A DNA stretch of 64,000 nucleotides from Arthrospira sp. PCC 9108 (GTDB taxonomy: Bacteria > Cyanobacteriota > Cyanobacteriia > Cyanobacteriales > Microcoleaceae): positions 3,224,501-3,288,500 of the forward strand of contig CP066886.1 of NCBI GenBank assembly GCA_016745315.1, in the 5' to 3' direction. The translations under genes were made by a program, and so were the position numbers. The notes beneath the pieces were generated by a model, which was not told the origin of the DNA, did not search any database, and worked only from the letters and a program-made list of their open reading frames with translations. Each line of letters begins with the position of its first letter. Position 1 is the first letter of the stretch. Below are positions 27,100 to 36,892 of this stretch, one piece after another.

Positions 27100-28278
27100 T
27101 TATTCGGCACTGCGGTACAACAAAAAGCCAGATACTCCTAAACCCAACATTGTTGGTAGCCAAGCTGCCATAAATGGGCTAATAATTCCTTTTTGGCCTA
27201 TTGCACCAGTAATAAAAGATAGTAAATAATAGGCAAATATAATCATAACGCTGATCCCGAAACTGGTGGCGCGGTTGGTGCGTCCTGGACGAGAACCGAG
27301 GGAAGACCCCAGCAGTCCAAACACTACACAGACAAAGGGAAGGGCGTATTTTTGTTGAATGCGTACTTTGGTTTTCAGGATTTTTGCCTGATCGCCACTG
27401 AGTTTCATCAATTCTAGGTATTCTTTGGTTTGGGCGATATTCATTTCCCCATAGTCGCGGTCTTGGCTGGCTAGGTCTAGGGGAACACGGGAAAGGTGTA
27501 ATTGTTTATGGTCGAACCGGGCAATATTACGATAAGAACCATCTGGGTCTACAATATAAACGGTGCCGTTATAGAAATCCCAGGTGCTTTCTTGGGGGTT
27601 CCAAATGGCGGTTCTTGATGAAATAATTTGGGTGATTCCGGCGCGGGAACGATCTAAAATTGTGACTCCTGACATTTTGCCATCGGCAAATTCTTCGGCA
27701 TAAAAAAGCCGCCTTAAAACATTAACGCGGCGGTTAGTACCCTCGACGCTAACTCGTTCATACTCGGGGAAAAATATGTTAGTTGAACTGATATTGAGTG
27801 CGTCTTCATTCAAGGCTTTTTGTAGGGTCATTGTCGCCTGAAAGTTGGCTGCTGGCACGATAATTTCATTAAAGGCGAAGGTCATTCCGGTGACAACAAA
27901 ACTAAAAATAATTGCGGGAATTACTAGGCGATAAAGACTGATTCCACAACTACGAATGGCAATTAATTCACTATCGCTAGACAGTCGCCCATATACCATC
28001 AATGTGGTTAAAATCATTGACATGGGAAAAGCCAAGACCATAAAATCGGGCATTTTTAACAGGAATACCTGAAAAGCCACACTGACTGGTAGTCCTGATT
28101 CGGCGACGCGGCGGACTAATTCAAAGACAGTCCCAACAGTGACAGCAACTGAGGTAAATAATCCTACTCCAAAGATAAAGGGAGGTATTAATTCTTGGAT
28201 TATGTACCGATCTAACACCGATAGGCTGGGTAGTAGCCATGGACTTGAAGATGTAGATTTGCTAATGGTTAATTTCAT
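27100..28278 (-). CDS. LptF/LptG (YjgP/YjgQ) family permease
   Basis: A 392-residue protein with six predicted membrane spans, three at each end, flanking a large periplasmic beta-rich domain (about 150-290). LDRYIIQELIPPFIFGVGLF and the later LAFPMSMILTTLMVYGRLSSDSELIAIRSCGIS are characteristic of LptF/G. Together with LptB it drives lipopolysaccharide extraction from the inner membrane. Its start overlaps the lptB stop by 4 nt, showing translational coupling. Cyanobacteria often have a single LptF/G-type gene, so a homodimer is possible (inference). Confidence 0.92.
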   Translation of the reverse strand: MKLTISKSTSSSPWLLPSLSVLDRYIIQELIPPFIFGVGLFTSVAVTVGTVFELVRRVAESGLPVSVAFQVFLLKMPDFMVLAFPMSMILTTLMVYGRLSSDSELIAIRSCGISLYRLVIPAIIFSFVVTGMTFAFNEIIVPAANFQATMTLQKALNEDALNISSTNIFFPEYERVSVEGTNRRVNVLRRLFYAEEFADGKMSGVTILDRSRAGITQIISSRTAIWNPQESTWDFYNGTVYIVDPDGSYRNIARFDHKQLHLSRVPLDLASQDRDYGEMNIAQTKEYLELMKLSGDQAKILKTKVRIQQKYALPFVCVVFGLLGSSLGSRPGRTNRATSFGISVMIIFAYYLLSFITGAIGQKGIISPFMAAWLPTMLGLGVSGFLLYRSAE

Positions 28279-29003
28279 AATTGGAAACTATCGCCAAGAT
28301 AATACTGTCGCACTAGGGGATTGTTGTAAAGTTCTTCTGCTACCCCTGATGCGAAAATCTGTCCGTCTCTCATGATATAAGCGCGATCGGTAATGGCGAG
28401 GGTTTCGCGAACATTATGATCGGTAATTAAAATGCCCATATTACGATCGCGTAAATTGGCAACAATAGCTTGCATCTCTGATACGGCGATCGGATCAACG
28501 CCCGCAAAGGGTTCGTCCAATAGCAAAAAGTGGGGCGGTAATGGCCCTGATGCTAGGGCGCGGGCTAATTCTGTCCTGCGTCTTTCACCCCCGGAAACTT
28601 GCACGCCTAAGTTGTTGGCGACTTTTTCTAACCGAAAATCCTGCAACAGACTATTAAGCCTATGTTCCCATAGACGGCGAGGGACACGGGTTTGTTGGAG
28701 AATTAACAGAATATTGTCACGGACACTTAGATGTCGGAAAATACTGGCCTCTTGGGCTAAATAGCCGATACCTAGTCTGGCCCGTTTGTGTATCGGTAGG
28801 TGGGTAATATTGCGATCGTCAAGATAAATGCGCCCCTGGGTCGGCTTTTCTAATCCAGTGGCTATATAAAAGGTGGTGGTTTTTCCGGCACCATTGGGAC
28901 CGAGTAAACCGACAATTTCTCCCTGGGAGATAGATAGATTCACGCGACTAACAATAGTGCGCTTTCCATAGGACTTATGGATGTTTTCCAGCACGATTTT
29001 CAT
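28275..29003 (-). CDS. lptB: LPS export ABC transporter ATP-binding protein
   Basis: A 242-residue ABC ATPase. Walker A is GLLGPNGAGKTTTFY, the signature VSGGERRRTELARAL, Walker B HFLLLDEPFAGVDPIA, and the switch histidine is in LITDHNVRETL. The LptB-specific DHNVRETL and GLGYLAQE-like Q-loop segments support the assignment over amino-acid transporter ATPases. It powers LPS transport with the adjacent permease, overlapping it by 4 nt. The LptA-like gene lies 139 nt upstream on the same strand. Confidence 0.94.
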   Translation of the reverse strand: MKIVLENIHKSYGKRTIVSRVNLSISQGEIVGLLGPNGAGKTTTFYIATGLEKPTQGRIYLDDRNITHLPIHKRARLGIGYLAQEASIFRHLSVRDNILLILQQTRVPRRLWEHRLNSLLQDFRLEKVANNLGVQVSGGERRRTELARALASGPLPPHFLLLDEPFAGVDPIAVSEMQAIVANLRDRNMGILITDHNVRETLAITDRAYIMRDGQIFASGVAEELYNNPLVRQYYLGDSFQL

Positions 29004-29142
29004 TGCTGTTTGACAAAATTTGAGTATAGCGCCACAGGCTGTTAACGGTGATATAGATAGTTATAGCAGGCAACGGGGAACAGGGATTACACAGGTGACA
29101 ATACAACAGAAATATATTCCTGATTACCCATCAAGTTGAATT

Positions 29143-29706
29143 CTATGGGGAACCTAAAGGGGTTTGAAAGGGGGGGGCGGGGTTAAATGGTTGAGCGGCA
29201 GCGTTGTTTTGGTTGTCGGGAAGCAAATAAATTGACTCGACCTGTCCGCCTTGGCGGGGAGTGGCGATAAATCGCCCTTCATCAATTAGATAGGTGACGG
29301 TTTCTCCTCGGATAGTGTTACCATTTTGTAAAACTAAAACATTCCCGCTCAGGATGATGCGACGTTCCTGGCTGAAATATTGGGCTTGGGCGGCGGTGGC
29401 TTGAATTTGACGGGCGGGGTAGTCTATTTGTACGTTTCCCCTAGCGGTGACAATTCCGGTGTTAGCATCGGCTTCCTGTATATCGGAACGGACGGTCATG
29501 GCTTGACCAGAACCTCTGGGATTTTGGGCGTTCCCTGGATAGGGGCTGAAGATACCCCCGATAGATAAAAATGGAAGGATGGCGATCGCTATGATAACTC
29601 CCGCTAGATGGGTAATTTTTCGGCTACCAGAACTACAGCCAGACGCGGACTGTTTCCACAATAGCAGTTGTGGGTGTTTGGGTAATCTATTCATCAGCAT
29701 GATCAT
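29143..29706 (-). CDS. lptA: LptA/OstA-like periplasmic LPS transport protein
   Basis: A 187-residue protein with an N-terminal membrane or signal segment (about 30-50) followed by an OstA/LptA beta-jellyroll: ADANTGIVTARGNVQIDYPA, then TAAQAQYFSQERRIILSGNV and TIRGETVTYLIDEGRF. LptA bridges LPS between the inner and outer membranes. Placement next to lptB and the permease supports this. The first residues (MIMLMN) leave three possible ATG starts within five codons. Confidence 0.85.
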   Translation of the reverse strand: MIMLMNRLPKHPQLLLWKQSASGCSSGSRKITHLAGVIIAIAILPFLSIGGIFSPYPGNAQNPRGSGQAMTVRSDIQEADANTGIVTARGNVQIDYPARQIQATAAQAQYFSQERRIILSGNVLVLQNGNTIRGETVTYLIDEGRFIATPRQGGQVESIYLLPDNQNNAAAQPFNPAPPFQTPLGSP

Positions 29707-29935
29707 GTGTGAGGACGACGATAGGAGTATTGAACCCTGATAACGGCGGGCGGTTCCATTATGGCACTAACAATAGCTACATTGGAAACTTGGCGAGATT
29801 CGGGATCTCAGATCGGCTCAGTTTCTCCAGAGTGTCAAGAATTGGTAAGAACCCAGCGAGGCGATCGCTAATCTTGATATACATGGAAACAGATCTGCAT
29901 TGATTGGTGCAGTAAGTTTTCTCAAAGAAATGCTC

Positions 29936-31453
29936 ATGACTACACTAAATACTCAATATATTTTAGCCCTGGATTTAGGCACAACAGGCAATCGGGCGAT
30001 TTTGTTTAATGCTGAAGGTTCCATCGCAGGTCAGGCTTATAAAGAACTTACACAACATTATCCTCAACCGGGTTGGTTGGAACATGACCCGGAACAGATT
30101 TGGGAAGATACCTATGAGATGATGCAACGGGTATTTCGGGATACGGGGATTTCTCCTACCCAAGTGCAAGCTATTGGTTTGACGGTGCAGCGCGAAACCT
30201 GTATGTTGTGGGATAAGACGACGGGAGAGCCTCTTCATAATGCGATCGTTTGGCAGGATCGCCGCACGGCTGCTAAATGCCGAGAATTAGCCGAGCAAGG
30301 AAAGGCTCAGGAAATTCAAGAACGCACAGGATTGGTGGTTGATGCCTATTTTTCGGCAACTAAATTGGCTTGGTTACTTGACTGGGTAAAACGAGAAAAG
30401 CCCCAGGTCAATTTGGATAATGTCTTAGCCGGAACTGTTGATACCTGGGCGCTATGGAAACTTACGGGGGGAAAGGTTCACGCTACAGACCACAGCAACG
30501 CCAGCCGTACTATGTTAATGAATTTGGATCGGGGTGATTGGGGTCCGCTTTTGCTGGATTTGTTTGGCATTCCTCCCCATATCATGCCGGAAATTAAACC
30601 CAGTATCGGCTTTTTTGGTAAAACTGACCCGAATCTATTGGGGGTGGAAATTCCGATTACGGCTATTTTGGGAGACCAGCAGGCTGCTTTATTTGCTCAC
30701 GGTTGCGACCAGCCGGGGATGTTGAAATGTACCTATGGGACGGGATGTTTTCTGATTTCTCAGACTGGGGAGATTTTGACGCGATCGCATAATCAACTTT
30801 TGTCTACTATGGCATGGACTCAACAGCAGGGAGACCGCCCGATTTCGGCAAATTATGCTCTGGAGGGGGCGATGTTCACCACCGGCGCTTGTATTCAATG
30901 GCTGCGAGATGGGATTAAATTGATTGATTCGGCGGCGGAAACTGAGGGACTGTGTCGCGAGGTTCATGATACTAATGGGGTTTATTTTGTGCCAGCCCTC
31001 AGCGGGTTGGGAGCTCCTCACTGGGATATGAGCGCTAGGGGGGCTTTTATGGGTATTACTGGCGGTGTACAGCGACAGCATTTGGTGCGATCGGTTTTGG
31101 AGTCGATCGCTTATCAAGTCGGTGAGGTGGTCGAAGCTATGAATAAGGATTGTCAAACTTCTATTTCTCTGCTGAAGGTTGATGGCGGCGCTTCCCGAAA
31201 TAATTTTTTGATGCAGTTTCAAGCCGATTTGTTGGGTATTCCTGTCGAACGTCCCGCCATTTTGGATGCTACCGCCCAAGGGGCCGCTTTTGGTGCGGGT
31301 TTGGCGATCGGTTTTTGGGATAGTTATCAGGATTTGATTTCTCGCCGCCAAGTCGATCGCATATTTGAACCCGGAGGAGGCTCCGCACAGGCGCGCGATA
31401 ATTTTATTATGTGGACACGCGCCATCAGTAGGGCTAAAAATTGGGTTGATTAA
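29936..31453 (+). CDS. glpK: Glycerol kinase
   Basis: With the ATG at 29936 the protein has 505 residues, matching the usual length of about 500; in-frame ATGs at 29930 and 29900 are less likely. FGGY-family motifs are present: the phosphate-binding LALDLGTTGNRAILF, TVQRETCMLWDKTTGEPL, the adenosine motif KCTYGTGCFLI and GLGAPHWDMSARGAFMGIT. It phosphorylates glycerol to glycerol-3-phosphate using ATP. It stands alone, convergent with the LemA-like gene; no glpD or glpF is adjacent. Confidence 0.95.
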   Translation: MTTLNTQYILALDLGTTGNRAILFNAEGSIAGQAYKELTQHYPQPGWLEHDPEQIWEDTYEMMQRVFRDTGISPTQVQAIGLTVQRETCMLWDKTTGEPLHNAIVWQDRRTAAKCRELAEQGKAQEIQERTGLVVDAYFSATKLAWLLDWVKREKPQVNLDNVLAGTVDTWALWKLTGGKVHATDHSNASRTMLMNLDRGDWGPLLLDLFGIPPHIMPEIKPSIGFFGKTDPNLLGVEIPITAILGDQQAALFAHGCDQPGMLKCTYGTGCFLISQTGEILTRSHNQLLSTMAWTQQQGDRPISANYALEGAMFTTGACIQWLRDGIKLIDSAAETEGLCREVHDTNGVYFVPALSGLGAPHWDMSARGAFMGITGGVQRQHLVRSVLESIAYQVGEVVEAMNKDCQTSISLLKVDGGASRNNFLMQFQADLLGIPVERPAILDATAQGAAFGAGLAIGFWDSYQDLISRRQVDRIFEPGGGSAQARDNFIMWTRAISRAKNWVD

Positions 31454-31538
31454 AAATCCCTTTTCATATCATAAATATCCGATTTTGTCAACCTCCTATA
31501 GGATTAATTTTGACTAGATGGCGGTTGACTTTCTGCTT

Positions 31539-32309
31539 TTATTCAATCTTAGGAACCTGGGTATTTTCAGCCCGAAAAAACGGCTTTTCCTCAAAATTAA
31601 AAATATTACCAACTATGGAGTTAGGAAAACGTCGGAGGTATTGATTATATTCTTGGACAGTTTGGTTATATCTTTGTCTTTCAGTAGCTATGCGGTTTTC
31701 TGTCCCAGCTAATTCATACATAAGACCGATAAAAGCCGGGGAATAACCCAGTTGGGGCTGGCTGACTACATACTGATTAAATTGCCTAATAGCTAAATTC
31801 ATTTCATCATTAGCTACTAATTTTTCCGATGCAGAATTGGCTTGTACAAACTGTTCCCTCGATTCAATTAACAGGTTAATAATTTGCTGTTCGTGTTGTG
31901 CTTGCGCTTGAGTTACAGCTAATAAATTCGGAATTAAATCAGCCCGCCGCTGGAGTTGGTTTTCTACTTGACTCCAGGATGCTTGGGTTTGCTGATACCT
32001 GGCTGAAATTGAATTATAAGTAACAATAGTCCATAATACTGTTACTATGGCGAAAACTGTGCCCCCTAATGTTAACCCAGATTTGAGTTGGGTGGCTTTT
32101 TGTTGGGCGATCGCTTCTAGTTGGCGCTGTTGTTGAATTTCGGCGATCGCTTTTTCGATAAATTCTGGCGGAATAGAAACCTCCGCACCTGCTTCCTGAA
32201 GTTCGGCGATCGAATAACTATCAATAGCTTCCTGATACAACCGAGAAGCCACTTCTAACACTTCTGGCGCGAGTCGGTCGGGAATATTGCTATCAGCATC
32301 ATTCATCAA
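31539..32309 (-). CDS. LemA family protein
   Basis: A 256-residue protein. An N-terminal soluble segment (about 1-75) is followed by one membrane span (GLTLGGTVFAIVTVLWTIV) and the LemA domain: YNSISARYQQTQASWSQVENQLQRRADLIPNLL, and the C-terminal YNQYLRRFPNSIVGNIFNF. LemA proteins form helical bundles on the outer face of the membrane; their function is unclear. It is divergent from a TPM-domain gene 101 nt away, a pairing often seen for LemA, suggesting a shared promoter region and possibly a shared envelope function. Confidence 0.88.
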   Translation of the reverse strand: MMNDADSNIPDRLAPEVLEVASRLYQEAIDSYSIAELQEAGAEVSIPPEFIEKAIAEIQQQRQLEAIAQQKATQLKSGLTLGGTVFAIVTVLWTIVTYNSISARYQQTQASWSQVENQLQRRADLIPNLLAVTQAQAQHEQQIINLLIESREQFVQANSASEKLVANDEMNLAIRQFNQYVVSQPQLGYSPAFIGLMYELAGTENRIATERQRYNQTVQEYNQYLRRFPNSIVGNIFNFEEKPFFRAENTQVPKIE

Positions 32310-32410
32310 TCTTCCTCCCCCAAAAATTAAGTTTTCTTAAAGAATTGCTCCTCTGCTGATTGTATGTCCTTATAATATAACATAACTTGCTGATGAGTTA
32401 ACCTGGAATT

Positions 32411-34090
32411 ATGAAAATTAACAGTATCCAGCGCTACGGTCGCATTTTAGGAGTATGGTGCTTAGGAATTCTCTGTTTTAGCATCATCGTTATATCACAG
32501 CCTTCCGTCAGTTATAGTCTCACTCCCTCAGAAGTTCCTAATCCTCAAGAAGTATATGGGGGATGGGTGACAGATATGGCGAATGTTCTCAGCAATGAAA
32601 CAGAAGACCGATTAAATCAGATGATTTTTGAACTCGAAGAAAAAAACGGGACAGAAATTGCTGTAGTGACAGTTCCTGAAACCGGGTCTTATCCTTCCCC
32701 TAAAGCCTTTACCACTGCACTATTTAATCATTGGGGAATTGGTAAACAGGGTCAAGATAACGGTCTTTTATTTTTAACATCTGTAGGCGATCGCCGTGTA
32801 GAAATTGAGACCGGATACGGTATTGAGAGAGTTTTACCTGATGCGAGAGTCGGGCGAATTCTTGATAATCATGTAGTGCCTTATTTGAGGAATGATAATT
32901 TTAATGATGGCATTTTAGCCGGAACTCAAGCCTTAATTCAAGCCGTAGAATACCAGGTTTTTGATGCCAGCCTTCAACCTCCTATAGATATCCCTAATTT
33001 AGTTTGGTTGTTGACAGGTTCAGCCGGGTTATTATCATATGGTTTTTATAATTTAGCCAGCCGTGAAGCCCAAAAACCTATTTTGGTTAAGCCTGGAGAC
33101 TATCAGCGGATTACAACATTTGACCCCTGTGAAACTGGCGCTTATACTTATGTCCGCTTAGGTATATTTTGTGTATTATTTGCCTTAACTGCTATCCCCG
33201 TATTATGGATGTTGTATCTAACCCCACAATTAGCTCCATTTTCAGTGGTGGCTCTGATAGCTATATTGTTTATAATCCTGGTGGATAAAGCGTATAAAAA
33301 AGCGTATAAAACTATCTTAGTATCAATGACCAAAATTAATCAGCCCACCAAAATTAATCAGCCCACCAAAATTAATCAGCTCATCATTATGGTATTCTGT
33401 GTAGGTATTTTGTCCATAGGTTTCTTTTTTTGGTTAATAGGGTGGTTATTTTTTTGGTTAATAGGGTGGTTAATATACTATCAAGAATCAGGGATTGGCA
33501 TAATTAAATCGGGAATAATTATAACATCTCTAATTAGTTTGATTGGCTGTTTTACCATCAGTTCTCAACTCATTGAATGGCGTTTTAAGAAAAACAAAAA
33601 TCAGCGTTCATTCCGTCCTGTTTATAATACTGATTCACAAGTTTTCCTAGACCCCTTAGAACCCGCAGAACTCCAACCCCTATTAACAGACCATGAACAG
33701 GTAGCCGCCAAACTCGGAAATGTTAGTTTTGAGGCGTGGTGGAGTCCTGAAGTAGGCGCACTGAGTCGCGATACTATCTATCTAAAAGCCTACGTTAACA
33801 AGCCCAGCCATTCAGAATGTCCTGTTGGTAAAGAATTAACCGTAACCAGCACATCACAAACCGTCGTCTCACCCACTCAATATAGTACAGGACTCCTACG
33901 GACTACCTATCAATGTAAATGTTGCAACTACAATAAAAAAACCGACCACACAATTCCCAGCTTATCATCATCCTCCAGTAGTGGTGGAAGTAGCGGTAGT
34001 AGTGGTGGGAGTTTTGGTGGGGGTAGTAGTAGTGGTGGGAGTTTTGGTGGGGGTAGTAGTGGTGGGGGTGGGGGTGGTAGTGGCTTTTAG
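32411..34090 (+). CDS. TPM domain-containing membrane protein (YgcG-like)
   Basis: A 559-residue protein with a signal peptide (about 1-38) and an extracytoplasmic TPM domain (about 45-175: GWVTDMANVLSNETEDRLNQ, GTEIAVVTV, NGLLFLTSVGDRRVEIETGYG). Several membrane spans follow (about 197, 250-300, 325-355, 365-385), then a soluble region with cysteine pairs (YQCKCC) and a Ser/Gly-rich tail ending SGF. Two in-frame internal duplications are seen: three TKINQP-type hexapeptides and a doubled FFWLIGWL. TPM/YgcG proteins commonly pair with LemA, as here (divergent, 101 nt). The role is unknown; the glycine-rich tail is typical of YgcG. Confidence 0.87.
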   Translation: MKINSIQRYGRILGVWCLGILCFSIIVISQPSVSYSLTPSEVPNPQEVYGGWVTDMANVLSNETEDRLNQMIFELEEKNGTEIAVVTVPETGSYPSPKAFTTALFNHWGIGKQGQDNGLLFLTSVGDRRVEIETGYGIERVLPDARVGRILDNHVVPYLRNDNFNDGILAGTQALIQAVEYQVFDASLQPPIDIPNLVWLLTGSAGLLSYGFYNLASREAQKPILVKPGDYQRITTFDPCETGAYTYVRLGIFCVLFALTAIPVLWMLYLTPQLAPFSVVALIAILFIILVDKAYKKAYKTILVSMTKINQPTKINQPTKINQLIIMVFCVGILSIGFFFWLIGWLFFWLIGWLIYYQESGIGIIKSGIIITSLISLIGCFTISSQLIEWRFKKNKNQRSFRPVYNTDSQVFLDPLEPAELQPLLTDHEQVAAKLGNVSFEAWWSPEVGALSRDTIYLKAYVNKPSHSECPVGKELTVTSTSQTVVSPTQYSTGLLRTTYQCKCCNYNKKTDHTIPSLSSSSSSGGSSGSSGGSFGGGSSSGGSFGGGSSGGGGGGSGF

Positions 34091-34105
34091 AGGCTTTTAA
34101 TTAAT

Positions 34106-35515
34106 TTATGATGCTTCTCCTCCCACAACCACATTACGGATACGCAAACTAGGGCCACCACAGCCTACAGGTAGCCCATTTTGACCTCCTTTTCCGCAAC
34201 CTCCTGACTCATCCCAATAGAAATCATCACCAATTCCCTCAATATCCGCTAAAGTCGTAAACACATTACCAGATAGGGTAACATCCCGGACAGGTTCGGC
34301 TAATTTACCATTCCGAATCATACAGGCTTCCCCAGCACTAAAAGTAAACATTTCGCCGTTAGTCATTCCCCCTAACCAATTCCGTGCATAAACCCCCAAT
34401 TTAATCTCACTAAACAAATCCTCGACGGGAGTATTTCCCTGTTCAATCCAAGTGTTAGTCATCCGTACTAAAGGGGGATAATGGTAATTTAAACAGCGAG
34501 CATTTCCTGTGGGATTTTCCCCTAATTTACCAGCAGTTTCGCGGGAGTGTAGCCGTCCGACTAATCGCCCATCTTTGATTAATTGAGTCTTAGTAGCGGG
34601 GGCTCCTTCATCATCATAAAAATAACTACCGCGATGTCCGGATGGAGATGCACCATCAAAAATTTGGAGGTTTTGCGGACCAAATTCTCGCCCTAAAGTC
34701 ATGACTTCCAACAGGTCAGGATTTTCATAAGCCATATCTGCTTCGGAAAGATGCCCAAAGGCTTCATGAACGAATAAACCGGACAGAATTGGGTCAATAA
34801 CTACGGTGTAAATATTTCCCCGGACGGGAGGTAAATTAAGAGAATTAACAGCACGTTTGGCGGCGCTGCGAACCTGATTATCAAGTTGGGTGAGGTCTTC
34901 ATAGGCTGTTCTGGAACCGGTGGTTTCTCGTCCGGTTTGGACGGTTTCCCCGTGGCGGGCTGTGGCGGCAAAACGCATCTCCATATCTACCCAACCTTGT
35001 TCTAGTAAAGTCCCCTCAGACGTAGCGAGGAGCATCCGTTGAGTGCTATCATTATAGCTAACAGAAATGGTGGTAATTTTGTCATCAACACTGCGGAGAA
35101 TTTCTCCATAGCGATCGCACAGTGTCTTTTTTTCGGATAGGGGAATTTGACGAGGATCGGAACCAGTCAGCGGTAAAATATAGCTATCTTGGATAATCGG
35201 AATGGGCGCGAGTATAGTTTCTTCAGTACCAATTAATCGCGCGGCTATAATTGATTCTTGAATCCGGTCTTCTAGCTTAGATAAATCATTAAAACTAGCA
35301 AAACCCCAACCGCCTCGATAACAAGCGCGTACCTGTCCCCCTAAAGACAAACCCTCACTCAAAGTTTCAATGCGATCGCCCCTTAATAAAATATTAGTTT
35401 CCTCTGATTCCTCAATTCGGATCGCTAAATAATCCACCCGATGACGATAGCGGGTAATTAAATCCTGGAGTATAGTTTTGACATCCGCAAAGGTAGTGTT
35501 CATAATAGATGACAA
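34106..35515 (-). CDS. tldD: TldD/PmbA family metalloprotease
   Basis: A 469-residue protein. The zinc-binding HEAFGHLSEADM (HExxxH) marks the catalytic TldD subunit rather than the TldE/PmbA partner, which lacks it. Other conserved segments are GSYFYDDEGAPATKTQLIKDGRL, NYHYPPLVRMTNTWIE and the C-terminal CGKGGQNGLPVGCGGPSLRI. TldD/E processes unfolded peptides and certain modified peptides (for example microcin B17 and PQQ precursors in other bacteria). No tldE is seen in the window. The gene is convergent with the TPM gene. Confidence 0.92.
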   Translation of the reverse strand: MSSIMNTTFADVKTILQDLITRYRHRVDYLAIRIEESEETNILLRGDRIETLSEGLSLGGQVRACYRGGWGFASFNDLSKLEDRIQESIIAARLIGTEETILAPIPIIQDSYILPLTGSDPRQIPLSEKKTLCDRYGEILRSVDDKITTISVSYNDSTQRMLLATSEGTLLEQGWVDMEMRFAATARHGETVQTGRETTGSRTAYEDLTQLDNQVRSAAKRAVNSLNLPPVRGNIYTVVIDPILSGLFVHEAFGHLSEADMAYENPDLLEVMTLGREFGPQNLQIFDGASPSGHRGSYFYDDEGAPATKTQLIKDGRLVGRLHSRETAGKLGENPTGNARCLNYHYPPLVRMTNTWIEQGNTPVEDLFSEIKLGVYARNWLGGMTNGEMFTFSAGEACMIRNGKLAEPVRDVTLSGNVFTTLADIEGIGDDFYWDESGGCGKGGQNGLPVGCGGPSLRIRNVVVGGEAS

Positions 35516-35617
35516 TATTGATGAATCAGTAGGATTTTACTATAGCATTATTAGAGTCATATCAACCCATTTTCCAGGGTTCAATGAATTTCCGATCACC
35601 AATCTCATCATAAGCCA

Positions 35618-36511
35618 GTGAAAACCGATAGCATATTTTACCGCATCTTCCAACAATACCCGCGCAGCTTCTTTGAACTGCTGAACCTTCCTCCCACAGA
35701 AGCTGATCAATATCAATTCACCAACCTAGAAGTCAAACAACTCGCCTTTCGCTTAGATGGGTTATTCTTCCCCAGTACCGACAACCCTAACCAACCCTTT
35801 TATCTGACGGAAGTACAATTTCAACCGGACGATGACCTGTACTATCGGATTTTTGCGGAACTTTTCCTATATTTGCGACAGTATCAACCCCCTTACCCCT
35901 GGAGAGTTGTAGTTATTTACCCTAACCGTAACACAGAGCGCGAAAAGTCTCAACACTTTAGCCAAATTCTCAACTCCGAAGCAGTGACCCGCATTTACCT
36001 AGACGAGTTGGAAGGCGAAAACGGCTTAGGGGTAGGTATCATTAAGTTAGTAGTCGCATCGGAGTCTGTAGCTATAGCATCAGCCCAACAACTGATTGAA
36101 CAAGCTCAACAAATACTCCCACCAGCCCCCCTGAGACGCGATATCATTGATTTAATCGAAACTATTGTAGTCTATAAACTACCCCAAGCTAGTCGCGAGG
36201 AGATTGCTAGAATGTTAGGATTAACTGATTTAAAACAAACTCGTTTCTATCAAGAAGCCTTTACGGAAGGTCTCCAGGAAGGTCGCCTAGAAGGTCGCCT
36301 AGAAGGTCGCCAGGAAGGTCGCCAGGAAGGTCGCCTAGAAGGTCGCCTAGAAGGTCGCCTAGAAGGTCGCCAGGAAGGTCGCGAAGAAATCACGCGAAAC
36401 ATTGTCCTACGTTTGAATAACCTGGGTTATGCTTCGGAAGCGATCGCCGAAATCTTGGGCTTACCTGTTGATGAAATTCTGCCGATTTTAGAAGATTCTA
36501 ATGATGGATAA
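35618..36511 (+). CDS. DUF2887 (Rpn/PD-(D/E)XK nuclease-like) protein, tandem copy 1
   Basis: A 297-residue protein starting at a GTG. The first 130 residues carry a PD-(D/E)XK-like core: RLDGLFFPS (Asp), then FYLTEVQFQ (Glu-x-Gln) and YYRIFAELFLYLRQY. This is the DUF2887 family, related to Rpn recombination-promoting nucleases. A helical region follows, then ten copies of a four-residue EGxx repeat (EGRL/EGRQ, residues about 219-258) and a conserved C-terminus LRLNNLGYASEAIAEILGLP. Rpn relatives are DNA endonucleases or orphan transposase-like proteins; activity here is inferred. It is the first of four near-identical genes. The last helix pair resembles the end of many cyanobacterial Rpn proteins. 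Confidence 0.87.
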   Translation: MKTDSIFYRIFQQYPRSFFELLNLPPTEADQYQFTNLEVKQLAFRLDGLFFPSTDNPNQPFYLTEVQFQPDDDLYYRIFAELFLYLRQYQPPYPWRVVVIYPNRNTEREKSQHFSQILNSEAVTRIYLDELEGENGLGVGIIKLVVASESVAIASAQQLIEQAQQILPPAPLRRDIIDLIETIVVYKLPQASREEIARMLGLTDLKQTRFYQEAFTEGLQEGRLEGRLEGRQEGRQEGRLEGRLEGRLEGRQEGREEITRNIVLRLNNLGYASEAIAEILGLPVDEILPILEDSNDG

Positions 36512-36892
36512 ATTGGCAAAATTGCCGTTAATTAACCAGGTTTTGATGTGCAAATAGGGAACTTTAGACTATCAAATAAATCTCTCTAAAACCTGTTGGT
36601 TAGGTAGAGCTGGGTAAGACTTGGCAAGCGATCGCCGCCATCTTACCCTTAGTTATGATTGCATCGTAAGCAGCAAAACATCACCCTAAAGTAAGGAGGT
36701 ATCCTTGATTTATTGTAGTCTATAAACTACCCCAAGCTAGTCGCGAGGAGATTGCTAGAATGTTCGGATTAACTGATTTAAAACAAACTCGTTTCTATCA
36801 ATCAGTAGGTGCTACTATAGCATTATTAGAGTCATATCAACCCATTTTCCAGGGTTCAATGAATTTCCGATCACCAATCTCATCATAAGCCA

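Noticed and set aside
30689..31351. 220-codon frame opposite glycerol kinase
   Set aside because: It is antisense to a well-conserved gene and has the composition of a shadow frame.
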